From the NCBI RefSeq assembly GCF_003052515.2, contig NZ_QARE02000014.1:1-64000 (forward strand): a stretch of 64,000 nt of DNA, written 5' to 3'. Below are positions 16,980-26,289 of the stretch, one piece after another (within the stretch, counting starts at the first letter, position 1; every line of letters begins with the position of its first letter). A program made the translations under genes and the position numbers. The notes below the pieces were generated by a model that was given only the letters and a program-made list of their open reading frames with translations, was not told the DNA's origin and searched no databases. Source of the stretch: Pseudomonas sp. RIT409. GTDB taxonomy: Bacteria > Pseudomonadota > Gammaproteobacteria > Pseudomonadales > Pseudomonadaceae.

Positions 16980-18605
16980 TCAATCGGGCTCACTGGCAAG
17001 TTTCGCCTTGGCGGGGAGGGGCGTTTCGGCGTTTCCCTTGTGAAGAGTTTCGTCCGAACACCAGCGATTCCTGCCGGAGTGCTTGGCCATGTACAGAAAA
17101 GCGTCGGCTGACTTGATCATGCCTGCGGCATTGGTGGGCTCCTTCGCGGGCGTCACCGCCGCGACGCCAGCGCTCGCTGTCACAATGCCGAGCGGGTGGT
17201 CGGCATGATCGATGTTCAAGGCGCGAACGCGCTGGATCATGTCCTCCGCCACTTGGCCCGCTCCTGTGGCATCCGTTCCCGGCAGCAGCACGGTGAACTC
17301 TTCGCCCCCGTAGCGAACCGCAAGATCGGCCGGCCGTTTGAGCGTGCCTCGGATGGCCTGCGCGACCTGCTGCAGGCACGTATCTCCGGCAGGATGGCCG
17401 TACCGATCATTGAAGCGTTTGAAATAGTCGACATCCAGCATGATCAGCGCCAAAGGCTCTCCCTGGCGCCTGGCCCGCTCGATCTCCTGCTCCAGGACCA
17501 TGTCCAGTTTTCGACGGTTACCCAATCCTGTCAGGCTATCCGTCAGCGCCATGTCCTGAAGCGTCTGGTGGGCCACCCTGATTTCCCGTTCCAGTCGGAA
17601 TCTGGCTCGCAGTTGCGCCAGCACGATCGCGCCAAAACTCGCGAGAAAGCCCATCAGCACCAGCAGCACCATCGCGGTCTTGAACAGGTCATGGCGCCAT
17701 GGACCGATGAACGATTCGCGGGACAGCCCGGCCTCCACGACCAGGGGATAGGAGGTCAGCGCGCGGTACGCGTACAGCCTTCGCGTGTTGTCGATGACGG
17801 CCCTGACTTCCGCGACCCCCTCGCTGGATTGGGGCAGATAACGTGTAAAAATCTCGCTCCGGGCCAGGCTTTGCTCCGTTGCAGGGGAGATGAAAGGCCG
17901 ACGCACGAGCACTTCACCGCTGCGTAACGCCAATACCAGGGCGCCCTTGTCGTCAATCTTGAAATCACCGTAGAAATCCAGGAAATAGCTCACCTTGAGG
18001 GTGCCCAGCAGAACGCCCCCGAATGAACCGTCGGGTTTATCGAGGCGGCGAGACACGGGAATGACCAGCTCACGGGAGGATCGGCTTCTGACCACTTCGC
18101 CGATCCGTATGTCCCTCCCGGGATGAGTGCGGTGGTAGTTGAAATACGCGCGGTCGGAATTGTTCGCCGTTTCGGGCGTGATGTACTGGTTAGTGACGAT
18201 CCAGTCCCCATTGGGCGCATAAATGAACAGGCCCTGCAATTGGGGCATGATCCTGGTTTGTTGATCGAGCAATGCCCGTATGCGGGGGATGTCGATGTTT
18301 TGCAGCCCATCGCCCTCCACCCGTTCGCGCAGTTCAGCCGTCAGCACATCCACCTGCCGAATAGCATCCTCGGCATGTTGTGCTGTCGCGCGGGCGAGGT
18401 TTTTCGCAGAGTCCTCAGCGGTGACATACGCATGGCGATAGTCGCGCCATGACCGCCAACCCTCCACCGTCAGAAAACTCGCGACCATCAGGAGCATGAA
18501 GGTCAACGTCATGCGGAATACGGCCGATGCGCGGCGTCCGCTCGGCATCAAGCCTTCCTCTGCGGCGGTTCCTGCGGCGAAGTGCTTTTCCTTGCGTCCT
18601 GGCAT
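16980..18605 (-). CDS. Membrane-bound diguanylate cyclase with CACHE-type sensor
   Basis: About 541 residues. The start is ATG at 18605, preceded on this strand by GGGAGG; the frame is open to 18632. TM1 lies near residues 31-50. A periplasmic region of about 245 residues follows with dCACHE-like features (LFIYAPNGDWIVTN; AYFNYHRTHPGRDIRIGEVV), then TM2 (about 305-327) and a C-terminal GGDEF domain with active-site GGEEF and catalytic-loop DVDYFKRFND. It should make cyclic di-GMP in response to an extracytoplasmic ligand, influencing biofilm and motility choices. No EAL domain. I see no RxxD product-inhibition motif immediately before GGEEF. Confidence 0.9.
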   Translation of the reverse strand: MPGRKEKHFAAGTAAEEGLMPSGRRASAVFRMTLTFMLLMVASFLTVEGWRSWRDYRHAYVTAEDSAKNLARATAQHAEDAIRQVDVLTAELRERVEGDGLQNIDIPRIRALLDQQTRIMPQLQGLFIYAPNGDWIVTNQYITPETANNSDRAYFNYHRTHPGRDIRIGEVVRSRSSRELVIPVSRRLDKPDGSFGGVLLGTLKVSYFLDFYGDFKIDDKGALVLALRSGEVLVRRPFISPATEQSLARSEIFTRYLPQSSEGVAEVRAVIDNTRRLYAYRALTSYPLVVEAGLSRESFIGPWRHDLFKTAMVLLVLMGFLASFGAIVLAQLRARFRLEREIRVAHQTLQDMALTDSLTGLGNRRKLDMVLEQEIERARRQGEPLALIMLDVDYFKRFNDRYGHPAGDTCLQQVAQAIRGTLKRPADLAVRYGGEEFTVLLPGTDATGAGQVAEDMIQRVRALNIDHADHPLGIVTASAGVAAVTPAKEPTNAAGMIKSADAFLYMAKHSGRNRWCSDETLHKGNAETPLPAKAKLASEPD

Positions 18606-18812
18606 CGAAACCTCCCTGGGCAATTCAATCATAGCGTCAGGATGAGTGCGCGTTACCGGGTAGACACCAAGTGGGGTGTATTACTCAACGCAAACTCGCG
18701 TTGCGCGCTCTGCGGTGCCGCCCCCCAATCCCCGAAGCGTGCTTGCACGAACGTTACAGACTGACGGAGGCAGCCCACTCCATCATCGCCAGCCAGCCTT
18801 GAGGAGTTGCCC

Positions 18813-19220
18813 ATGTTTGATACCAAAATCGCTTTCATTGTCCGCAACGACCTTGCCCACTGGCAAAGGATGAATGTCGTGGCCTTTCTCGCAACCGGCA
18901 TCGCCTCCGCAGCGCCCGAGATCCTGGGCGAACCGTATGTGGATGCGCGCGGACACGAATACGGGAGCATGTCGATCCAACCCATGCTTGTTTTCGAAGC
19001 CGGGCTGGACGGCCTGCAAAAGGCTCATCGCATAGGCCTGGAGCAAGCGCTGACGATGCTGCCGTACGTGTTCGCGATGTTTTCCACCGGCCATGACGAA
19101 GCCAACCGAGCGGTATTTCTGGAGGAAGATCCCGATAACCTTCAACTGGTGGGCTTGGCGCTCAGAGGCCCCAGGAAAGCGGTCGACAAAGCGATCAAAG
19201 GGTTGCCGTTGCACCCTTGA
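18813..19220 (+). CDS. DUF2000-family protein
   Basis: A 135-residue small cytoplasmic protein. ATG 18813 follows GAGGAG (18801-18806). The opening FDTKIAFIVRNDLAHWQRMNV and the internal PMLVFEA segment match the DUF2000 family, which adopts a ferredoxin-like fold of unknown role. No partner gene is obvious: the diguanylate cyclase is divergent and downstream lies a decayed region. Confidence 0.8.
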   Translation: MFDTKIAFIVRNDLAHWQRMNVVAFLATGIASAAPEILGEPYVDARGHEYGSMSIQPMLVFEAGLDGLQKAHRIGLEQALTMLPYVFAMFSTGHDEANRAVFLEEDPDNLQLVGLALRGPRKAVDKAIKGLPLHP

Positions 19221-19380
19221 GCGAAGGCCTGCGCTGGCTTCATGTGTTTCCGATTGGCTGTGAAGCCGAACGGCACGATTCGCTTACGCCAAGCGTCGCA
19301 TGGCGCTCGCCAAATGCGCCCGGGCGCTTTCAGGGGCGCCATGGCGCATTTGCTCGTAAGCGCGTTGCGCCATGTCGTGG

Positions 19381-19619
19381 GGTATTGGCTTGGCCAGCGA
19401 GCACCTGGCCATGGAAGTCGCAGAGCAGAAGGGTCTCGACACGAATGTGCGCAGCGGCCATGGCGGGTTGCGTTCGCGCTGTGCACCGACCTCCCCGAAT
19501 TGCCGCCGACCGAGCTGGCGCTGATCAGCCGCGAAGGCGCGTTGACCGGCTTGCAGCGAGCGCTGGTCGAGTTTTTGCGACAAGCACTGGGTGAATCACC
19601 TGAGCCAACGCGCAATTGA
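19381..19619 (+). pseudogene. Relic resembling the C-terminus of a LysR-type regulator
   Basis: Within the 590-base stretch 19221-19810, which has no intact gene, two frames hold gene-like fragments in the right order. Frame one, from 19381, reads GIGLASEHLA, a phrase typical of LysR effector domains. After a frame change, the frame ending at 19619 reads LPELPPTELALISREGALTG and LQRALVEFLRQALG, like a LysR tail. A second short gene-like tail (RAYEQMRHGAPESARAHLAS) lies on the minus strand, ending at 19284. I read this as debris of lost genes. Nothing recognisable was seen in 19620-19810. Confidence 0.4.
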
Positions 19620-19810
19620 TGTCCGTGTGCATTCTCGGCAATACGAACCGGGGTGTCTTCCTGCCCAGCTTTACTTGAAGCTCGCGGATGGGCTTGGGTG
19701 TACGGGGCAGGTGATCCAAGACGGTGTGGTTCAACGCTTACACGCGAAAGAGGTGATTCCGAGGGTGTTTCGGTTAATCGAGACCTTGGCGTCTACCTGC
19801 AATGCGCCGC

Positions 19811-20770
19811 TCACTCCAGCCTCGGCGGATAACCGAACCGTGCTTTGTAGGCATGGGTGAAATTGGCCGGATCTGCGTAGCCGACACGGTACGCGACCTG
19901 CGCCACTTGCCATTTGCGTTCGCGCAACAACTGGCGAGCCACTTCCAGGCGACGGTCGCGCAGGTAGTGCAGCATCGACCTGCCAAACGCCTGCTTGAAG
20001 GCGCGGCGCAGTGTGGTTTCCCCTACACCCAGCATGCGTGCCAACTCTTGGCTGGCCGGTGGATGGGCAAGGTTGTCTTCGAGCCGTTGCCGGGCTTCGT
20101 GTGCCAGCTCGCGCTGGGCCCGGGTCTGGCCTTGGAGGCGGCTTTGCGGGCCGCCCAGGTGCACGGCCAGTTCCACCAGTACCGCCAGGGTCAGGCTTTC
20201 CTGATGCAGTCTGCCCAGTGCGCCGTGGTAGGGCGTCTGGTACAAACGCTCGAACAGCGAGCGTAGCGCCATGCAGCGGGGCAGTGGCGTGAAACGTACC
20301 CCGTCCTGTTGCAGACGCAGCAGGGGCAACAGTGTGGTGTCACCTTCCTCGGCCTGTTCATGAATGAACGAGCCAGCAATGCGCAGCCCCGCCAGCCGTG
20401 CGTGGCTGCCGGCCGGCAGGATGTCGACCGCTTCCATCGGCTCGCTCAGGCCCAGGCTGACCGTGGCTTGCGGCGTATAGTGATTGGGCGTGCGGCGATC
20501 GATACTGTGGCTCCATCCCCCTTCGAGTACCTGCACGATGCACAGGCTGTCGGGCAGCACCTTGTGGATGCGCAGAGGCTCGGTAAAGCGTAGGTCGCAG
20601 TCGAAATACTGCATCGACGGGCGCACGGTTCGCGCTTGATAGTGGCCGCTGGCACTGCCGATGATCTCCCGCGCGGACGCGTCGAGGATGTTCGACCGGC
20701 TCAGGGGTTGTGGGCCATCGAAGAACACTTCGGTGTCGTGGTAAGGGGTCCAGCTCTGCATGGCATTCAA
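19811..20770 (-). CDS. AraC-family regulator, PchR-like
   Basis: A 319-residue protein. A long N-terminal sensor region is followed by a C-terminal AraC double HTH (ASQELARMLGVGETTLRRAF; VAYRVGYADPANFTHAYKAR) ending FGYPPRLE. The layout resembles PchR-type regulators that control siderophore receptors, although no TonB receptor lies beside it. An alternative start three codons downstream is equally possible. Divergent from the peptidase set beginning at 20952. Confidence 0.87.
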   Translation of the reverse strand: MNAMQSWTPYHDTEVFFDGPQPLSRSNILDASAREIIGSASGHYQARTVRPSMQYFDCDLRFTEPLRIHKVLPDSLCIVQVLEGGWSHSIDRRTPNHYTPQATVSLGLSEPMEAVDILPAGSHARLAGLRIAGSFIHEQAEEGDTTLLPLLRLQQDGVRFTPLPRCMALRSLFERLYQTPYHGALGRLHQESLTLAVLVELAVHLGGPQSRLQGQTRAQRELAHEARQRLEDNLAHPPASQELARMLGVGETTLRRAFKQAFGRSMLHYLRDRRLEVARQLLRERKWQVAQVAYRVGYADPANFTHAYKARFGYPPRLE

Positions 20771-20951
20771 TACTGGCTAACGGCTATTTGACGTCAATCC
20801 GACAACGGGGCCGCAGTATAGTGCGGGTGATGCTTTTTTAATCAATACCTGTGACCGGTGGCCATTCACTTGTGTGACGCGGTCAGCCATCTTGCCGATG
20901 CGGCGACTCTGGCTTATCAGGTGTCCTCACTCTGTTACCGAGGACACTGGC

Positions 20952-21383
20952 ATGTTCCTGAGCACCTGCGTACGCGTACTCACCCTTGGCGCGCTGCTGC
21001 TGACTTCCGCTATCACCCTGGCCGATGACGCCCGCCCGGAAGTGGCCGACAAGGTCATGGCTTATCAGGGCGAGCAAGGCGTGAAGGTATGGACGCTGCG
21101 CATCGGTGCCCGCGGTGCCAACGAGGCATTGGTGCAGGTGGAAGGGGTGGACCATGACTGGAACCAGCGCATCCAGAAAATGAACGTGGAAAAGACCGCC
21201 AAGGGCACGCGCTACAGCACCGAGGCCAACGGCCAGAAGTTCGTGGCGCTGATCCTTCAGGACGGCTATGGCGAGCTGTATCTGCCCGGTGAAAGTCAGG
21301 AATTGAACGTGGGCTACAGTGAAGGGCTGTCGTCACAGGGCGACGCCCAGGCGTTCCTCACCGATTACCTGAACCAGAAGTGA
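20952..21383 (+). CDS. Small exported protein of unknown function
   Basis: A 143-residue protein with a clear Sec signal peptide (about residues 1-23, VLTLGALLLTSAITLADD). The frame opens at 20874, but the signal peptide and GAGG (20939-20942) favour ATG 20952. The mature part is small, soluble and rich in charged residues (DHDWNQRIQKMNVEK), with no domain I recognise. Its stop codon is 2 bases before the M48 peptidase start, so the two are almost certainly co-translated. It may be a substrate, inhibitor or adaptor of that peptidase. Confidence 0.75.
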   Translation: MFLSTCVRVLTLGALLLTSAITLADDARPEVADKVMAYQGEQGVKVWTLRIGARGANEALVQVEGVDHDWNQRIQKMNVEKTAKGTRYSTEANGQKFVALILQDGYGELYLPGESQELNVGYSEGLSSQGDAQAFLTDYLNQK

Positions 21384-21385
21384 TC

Positions 21386-22837
21386 ATGTCCACCCCATCA
21401 CGCAGGCTGCGGCTGCTGGCGTTTCTGTTTCTGGTCCCGCTGGGGCTGATGCTCTATGCACTGCTGCAAGACGGTCGTGTGCATTGGGCATTGAGCGACG
21501 AGCAGCAAATGCGCGACTGGATCGTGGCCGCCGTGAAAGACCCCGCACATCTGTTGCCCATTCACCACCGCTTGACCGGAGGCCATGTAGGGGCCGAGTC
21601 CATCGTGCCGTACATGCAAAAGGAGATTGCCCGTATCGTGCAGGACCACGGCTGGCTGACGCTGCGTGGGGGCCTCGCGCACCTGGCTGAGCTCTGTGCG
21701 CTGGCAGCCGCCCTGACTGGTGTGGCGCTGTTGACCAAGCTCAAGTACGACGCCCTGCGCTCAATGCGTTCACAGGACTACATGCTGCAGCACTTGACGA
21801 AGGCCTGGCGGGGGGTCACCCAACTGATCTTCCTTGATGTGGCGTTGTTGATAGCGGGTATCAGCCTGTGTCTGCTCTACGAAATGGCCTGGGCCTACAG
21901 TCACTGGGACCGGGGTGGGGCTATGGCGCTGCTGTTCACTCTGCCGCTGTGGGGGGTATTGACCGGTGGCGTGCTGGCGCTGCGCAGCATCCTTAAGCGG
22001 CTCACACCGCTGGAGGCACCTGCAATTGGGCTGTTGGGGCGTGAGTTGCCACGCGAGCACGCACCGGGTCTGTGGCGCTGGGTAGATGGCATTGCCCGCA
22101 AAGCCAATGTGCCTTCCCCGGACCATATCGTGGTGGGCGTCGATCGCTCCTGGTTCGTGACCAGCAGCCAGGTGTTTTTGCAGTCGGCGCAGGCGCCGTT
22201 GCTTGGGCACACACTGTACATCCCGCTCACTTACGCCTCGGCCATGAGCCAGGACGAAGCGGCTGCGGTGGTGGGGCACGAACTGGGGCACTTCGCGTCC
22301 GGCGACACGAAGAAGGGCTCGCAGCTGTCGTCACTGTTCCACAGCGTGCGGTCACGCATCCACACCCTGCTCGAAGACAATGACAGCGACACCCTGCTGG
22401 TCGGGCCGGGCATCTGGGTATCGCTGTACTTTCTTGAGCAATTCGATCATGCCTTCCATCACTGGAGCCGACGGCAGGAGCTGGCCGCCGACGAAGTGGG
22501 GGCAAGCGTGGCCGGCGCCCGTATGTTCGCCATTGCCTTGCTGCGAGTATGTGCGTTGTCCGAGCTGATCGACCTGCTGCTGGCCAGCCCGCAGACCGGC
22601 AACATTGTGCAAGCGCTCAACAGTCACTTGGGGCAGCACGCGTTGCCGCTCAGCCCCCACACCCTCGAACACCGTGTCGAGCACCCCTTCGACACTCATC
22701 CACCCACCTTGCAGCGCGTACACCACCTCAAGGTGGCACTGGACGACGACTTACTGCGTCAGGCGTCCCGTCCGGCCAGCGAGGCCGACAGCCAGTGGTT
22801 CAATCAATTGCTCACCGAAACGACACACGCCGCGTGA
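21386..22837 (+). CDS. Membrane M48-family metallopeptidase
   Basis: A 483-residue integral membrane zinc peptidase. Hydrophobic helices lie near residues 9-25, 100-120 and about 145-200 (two helices). The zinc motif HELGH (298-302, GHELGHFASGDTKKGSQ) is followed about 75 residues later by the third ligand region RRQELAADEVGAS, the pattern of the HtpX/STE24 family. ATG 21386 is used instead of GTG 21380, which overlaps the previous stop. It is longer than HtpX (about 290) and has an extra N-terminal membrane part. It sits between a secreted protein and a membrane protein; a role in envelope quality control is inference. Confidence 0.85.
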   Translation: MSTPSRRLRLLAFLFLVPLGLMLYALLQDGRVHWALSDEQQMRDWIVAAVKDPAHLLPIHHRLTGGHVGAESIVPYMQKEIARIVQDHGWLTLRGGLAHLAELCALAAALTGVALLTKLKYDALRSMRSQDYMLQHLTKAWRGVTQLIFLDVALLIAGISLCLLYEMAWAYSHWDRGGAMALLFTLPLWGVLTGGVLALRSILKRLTPLEAPAIGLLGRELPREHAPGLWRWVDGIARKANVPSPDHIVVGVDRSWFVTSSQVFLQSAQAPLLGHTLYIPLTYASAMSQDEAAAVVGHELGHFASGDTKKGSQLSSLFHSVRSRIHTLLEDNDSDTLLVGPGIWVSLYFLEQFDHAFHHWSRRQELAADEVGASVAGARMFAIALLRVCALSELIDLLLASPQTGNIVQALNSHLGQHALPLSPHTLEHRVEHPFDTHPPTLQRVHHLKVALDDDLLRQASRPASEADSQWFNQLLTETTHAA

Positions 22838-22857
22838 GCGGTACGGAGACTCTACCC

Positions 22858-23565
22858 ATGAATCAACCCTACCAACCTGGCAGCGCTACCGATCTTGCTG
22901 CGTCGCTGACCGACGAATACAACCAGGCCATACGCACCGAAGCCGAGGACGCCGCTGACACCTTGCAAAGCTTCATCGAGTCGGTGCCCGACAGGACCGA
23001 GTTCACCTCTTCGCCCAGCGTGAAATACGTCCTGCCCATTGCCGCGCTGGTGATGGCACTCCTGGCCTGGGTGGTGCTGCGTGACATGGGCGGGGAGCAC
23101 CGTCCGGGTGACAAGGGAAGCGTGACTGGCTTGATTTTCTGCCTGGTCGGGGTTGCCGTATTGGTTGCTGCCAGCTGGGCCAACCGCCACTCAGGCAAGT
23201 TTGTGTTCATGACCCTTGATCACCGTCAGCTACGTGTGCACAACCTGAAGCGGCCGATCGATCTGCTCCAGGTGGGGCATGTGAGCTACAAAAACGGCGG
23301 CTGGGTGGAATCTTTGATGCTCGAACTCGGCCCTGACTCCGGCGAGAACGCGCACCAACGCAAGGTCAGCTTCCAGTTTTCCAAAGCCCTGTTGACGCGC
23401 ACGGGTGGTACGCCCAAGGTACGTATCATGTCCGTGGGCTACCGGGTCAACGGAAAAACGCTGAGCGATGACCAACTCATGGGCGTGATAGAGAGTTACT
23501 TGAATGTGGCCCGCGCCGAGCAGGAGCTGGCGGTGCTGCGTCAGCGTCAGGCGGGTTTCGTCTGA
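22858..23565 (+). CDS. Two-TM membrane protein of unknown function
   Basis: A 235-residue protein beginning at ATG 22858, 20 bases after the peptidase stop; GGAG precedes it. After an acidic cytoplasmic N-terminus (about 55 residues) come two TM helices (about 60-78 and 92-112). A soluble C-terminal domain of about 120 residues follows (LDHRQLRVHNLKRPIDLLQV), somewhat like a PH or GRAM fold in strand pattern, but I do not recognise the family. Likely third member of the exported protein/M48 peptidase operon. Confidence 0.72.
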   Translation: MNQPYQPGSATDLAASLTDEYNQAIRTEAEDAADTLQSFIESVPDRTEFTSSPSVKYVLPIAALVMALLAWVVLRDMGGEHRPGDKGSVTGLIFCLVGVAVLVAASWANRHSGKFVFMTLDHRQLRVHNLKRPIDLLQVGHVSYKNGGWVESLMLELGPDSGENAHQRKVSFQFSKALLTRTGGTPKVRIMSVGYRVNGKTLSDDQLMGVIESYLNVARAEQELAVLRQRQAGFV

Positions 23566-23651
23566 AGCCCGCATGGATGGCCGCAGGGCTAGCGGCCGCA
23601 GCGATGAGCGCTTCGCGATACGCCACTGAGCACTTGCCGTTGGATCGTTAG

Positions 23652-24452
23652 TTACCGCTGCGCAACCGCGATCAATGCGGTAGATGGAATGGGCAAGACA
23701 GGATTATCGCCAGCCATTTCCCTGACGTACGCAATTACTGTTGCCTTTTCCATATCGGTCAGGCTCGTCCAGTCGGGTGACATTCCAAACAGCGTGTCAG
23801 GGTTATCGAGCGACTTCACATCCAGCTGATAGTCATGTGTCACGCGCTCGATGACAGGATCCCGAAACCCGGCGGCGATTAATTCGCGGGCGAAATCCAG
23901 TGTGTTGCCCAACGCTTTTACCGCCTCGGGCATCACCATGCCCTCGCGATCCGGGAAAAGCTTTCGCCTGACATTTCCCAATAAAAGAAACGTCGCCGCA
24001 CCCATTTCTTGCCACGTTGCGACAATGCCATATCCCCCAATGGCGGTGACGCGGTGCATTTCGGCCAGGCCCTTGCGCCAGTCAGGAAACATGATCACAC
24101 CGAAGATCGAGAACGTCGCGTCGAAGCTTGCATCTGGCAGACCGAGCGATTGGCCGTCCATGACCCGGGCCTCGACATTGGGCAGTCCTGCGTTCTTCAC
24201 ACATGCCACCATGGCGGGGGAAAAGTCCGTTGCCAGTACCTGTGCGCCGGTTCGTGCGGCTGCCAATGCCAGGGCTCCGGTGCCAGTGGCAACATCCAAC
24301 ACTTTGCTTTCCGGAGTTAGCGAGATCCGTGCCAGTGCCGCTTCTGCGAACTGTGCAGTGAAGGGATGCGCCGTTTGCTGGTAGTGCTTTGCAGCGACGT
24401 CCCAATGATCGGGATTCTCAAATTCACGCATCGCGGGGTCCTCGAAGTTCAT
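23652..24452 (-). CDS. Class I SAM-dependent methyltransferase
   Basis: A 266-residue methyltransferase of the UbiE/Methyltransf_11 type. Motif I is VLDVATGTGALALAAARTG (about residues 51-69), with the acidic loop ATDFSPAM and post motif FDATFSIFGVIMFPDW. The start may be ATG 24452 or an internal ATG at 24431. It is divergent from an Rrf2 regulator 61 bases away, which probably controls it. Substrate unknown; ubiquinone- and small-molecule-modifying relatives are similar. Confidence 0.86.
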   Translation of the reverse strand: MNFEDPAMREFENPDHWDVAAKHYQQTAHPFTAQFAEAALARISLTPESKVLDVATGTGALALAAARTGAQVLATDFSPAMVACVKNAGLPNVEARVMDGQSLGLPDASFDATFSIFGVIMFPDWRKGLAEMHRVTAIGGYGIVATWQEMGAATFLLLGNVRRKLFPDREGMVMPEAVKALGNTLDFARELIAAGFRDPVIERVTHDYQLDVKSLDNPDTLFGMSPDWTSLTDMEKATVIAYVREMAGDNPVLPIPSTALIAVAQR

Positions 24453-24455
24453 GTA

Positions 24456-24466
24456 ACTTTATAAGT
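24456..24466. promoter_or_regulatory. Candidate operator between methyltransferase and Rrf2 genes
   Basis: An AT-rich inverted repeat ACTT-TAT-AAGT sits in the 61-base gap between the divergent genes. Rrf2 regulators often bind short AT-rich palindromes in such gaps. Short, so weak evidence. Confidence 0.33.
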
Positions 24467-24513
24467 ATCATGAGTCTAAGCTTTTTGCCAAGTTGGAAAC
24501 ACAGGAGCACACA

Positions 24514-24960
24514 ATGCGCAACGACAGCCGTCTTTCGCGAATGCTACACATCCTGGTGCACATGGTGCGCCACGACGGGCCCGTCACGTCGGACCGGATT
24601 GCCGAGATGCTTGGAACGAACCCGGTGGTGGTTCGCAGAACGATGTCTGGTTTGCGGGACGCGGGTTACGTTCATTCGGAGAAAGGGCATGGTGGAGGCT
24701 GGGTGATCACCTGTGACCTTGAGCAAGTCACGCTACTGGACGTCTATAAAGCGGTGGGGCAACCTTCGCTGTTTGCCATCGGCAACGAGCGTTCCAACCC
24801 CGACTGCATGATCGAGCAGGTGGTCAATCTTGCGGTCGACGACGCATTGCGGGAAGCGGAGTCGATGCTGGTGGAGCGGTTTCGCGCCATCAGCCTGGGT
24901 GAACTTAATCGCTTGTTTGATGCACGTCGTGCTGCTGGCGATGACGAGTCCATTTCATAG
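24514..24960 (+). CDS. Rrf2-family transcriptional regulator
   Basis: A 148-residue winged-helix regulator. ATG 24514 follows AGGAG (24503-24507). The HTH covers MLHILVHMVRHDGPVTSDRI to VVRRTMSGLRDAGYV, then the wing GHGGGW. The three-Cys iron-sulfur cluster signature of IscR and NsrR is missing: only two scattered Cys are seen (TCDLE, NPDCM). It therefore resembles the YwnA-like, cluster-free branch, some members of which sense electrophiles or disulfide stress. The divergent methyltransferase is the probable target. Confidence 0.87.
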   Translation: MRNDSRLSRMLHILVHMVRHDGPVTSDRIAEMLGTNPVVVRRTMSGLRDAGYVHSEKGHGGGWVITCDLEQVTLLDVYKAVGQPSLFAIGNERSNPDCMIEQVVNLAVDDALREAESMLVERFRAISLGELNRLFDARRAAGDDESIS

Positions 24961-25295
24961 GGAGGTAAGGCTGCCGGGTAGTCGCCAGGCTGAATTGAGG
25001 GGGGTAGTCGTTCCCCTCCTGCTGATATCGCGACGGCTTGTCTCAATCAGTATGTGCCGGGCAAGTCAGCCAATTGGGTCATTCATCTAAGTGGCCGGTC
25101 TCGACCCGAAGCGGTCGCCGACGCTAACAGACGTTGACGCTGCATTTGTATACACACCAGCATACCAAGCAGCACTCTTGCGCTAATACGCCGGTGCACG
25201 GATGTGAATCGGGACATTCATTGAGTCTGCCCTTCGCTGACCGTTGTCGGGAGGCAAATGCGAGGGTAGCCTCGTAGAATTTTCCAGGATCTTTC
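24961..25295. other. Intergenic stretch, no gene seen
   Basis: 335 bases between the Rrf2 regulator and the lipoprotein gene. Only short frames with no gene-like composition. No RNA gene, strong hairpin or clear promoter was recognised. Confidence 0.6.
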
Positions 25296-25928
25296 ATGCG
25301 TACCTTACGAATGCTCCCCCTTGTTTTTTGCATCGCTTTATCCGGATGCGCAGTTCCCTACCAGTCGCCTGAAGCAAAGCATCAGATCAGCCAGGAGCTA
25401 GGTGTCAACGCTGGCGATATCATCAACATCTCCGAAACCAACTTCTGTGCGCTTAGCTACGGCAGTGAAGCTGTGTGTCACGCAGAGGCAGGCCTAGGCG
25501 TGCTGACAAGTAAGGCACTTATCCTAACTGTGTACAGCTTTGGTCACTACCGACCCGCTCTCACACTGAAACCTGAGGATGTGCTTTGTGGTTCAACGGT
25601 CACGTCACGTGAAAAGGGTGAGCCAGTGAACATGTACACGACAGAGTATGCCGCTGTGCTGCTTCCACTCGATGGAAACGGACATTGGAATGGTCCAATG
25701 CACGCGCAGATAATCGACGTAATGCTTGGTGCCCGCAAACCCCTGTTGATTGGGGTTGCGGGTAAATCATCCAAGAAAAGCGACAAGTCCAAGCTCGTCG
25801 CGGGCATTATCCCCGGGACCACACTGCCGTACGCCGCCTCCATTGAGTTTCAAGAGCAGATAAATCCTTGCCCTGCGGCGATTGCTGAGAATACGTCTGC
25901 GACAATGGCACCATCGTCGTCTAGGTGA
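25296..25928 (+). CDS. Hypothetical lipoprotein
   Basis: A 210-residue protein with a lipoprotein signal: MRTLRMLPLVFCIALSGC, lipobox LSGC with lipidated Cys18. The residue after Cys is Ala, which predicts sorting to the outer membrane. Five further Cys residues could form disulfides. No domain recognised. It stands alone between two non-coding gaps, and its base composition looks lower in GC than its neighbours, which may indicate recent acquisition. Confidence 0.75.
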   Translation: MRTLRMLPLVFCIALSGCAVPYQSPEAKHQISQELGVNAGDIINISETNFCALSYGSEAVCHAEAGLGVLTSKALILTVYSFGHYRPALTLKPEDVLCGSTVTSREKGEPVNMYTTEYAAVLLPLDGNGHWNGPMHAQIIDVMLGARKPLLIGVAGKSSKKSDKSKLVAGIIPGTTLPYAASIEFQEQINPCPAAIAENTSATMAPSSSR

Positions 25929-26289
25929 GCGCGATCAAGTGTCTGTCGCCATTGATAATGGGACGAGTGAACATGTAGGCGCGATGTGAAAACTAATGGG
26001 GCGAGGGTTAAGGGTAAAGTGAATTGATTGATGTATTAATCGCAACTTTTCTACGAGGCGACAAGTAAGGAGCGGCCAGTCGCTCACTGATCATTGAAGT
26101 CGGATATGACCCTGATTCTGGGCGACCGACCGCGATTGATCATTTCGTGAGCGCTCACCGGGAGCGGGGCGACCCTCGCTGGAAGGGCCGGGGAGGGCGA
26201 TGGTCAAAATCATCCGCGAAACGCAGAAACATTTCGCAACATTCATGCACCACTGAAGTCGTAGGGGTATGTCCCACTGATGACCTCTT
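25929..26289. other. Intergenic stretch, no gene seen
   Basis: 361 bases. More AT-rich than the surroundings around 25980-26060. Minus-strand open frames here are shadows of the DUF2252 gene. No convincing promoter or hairpin found. Confidence 0.55.
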
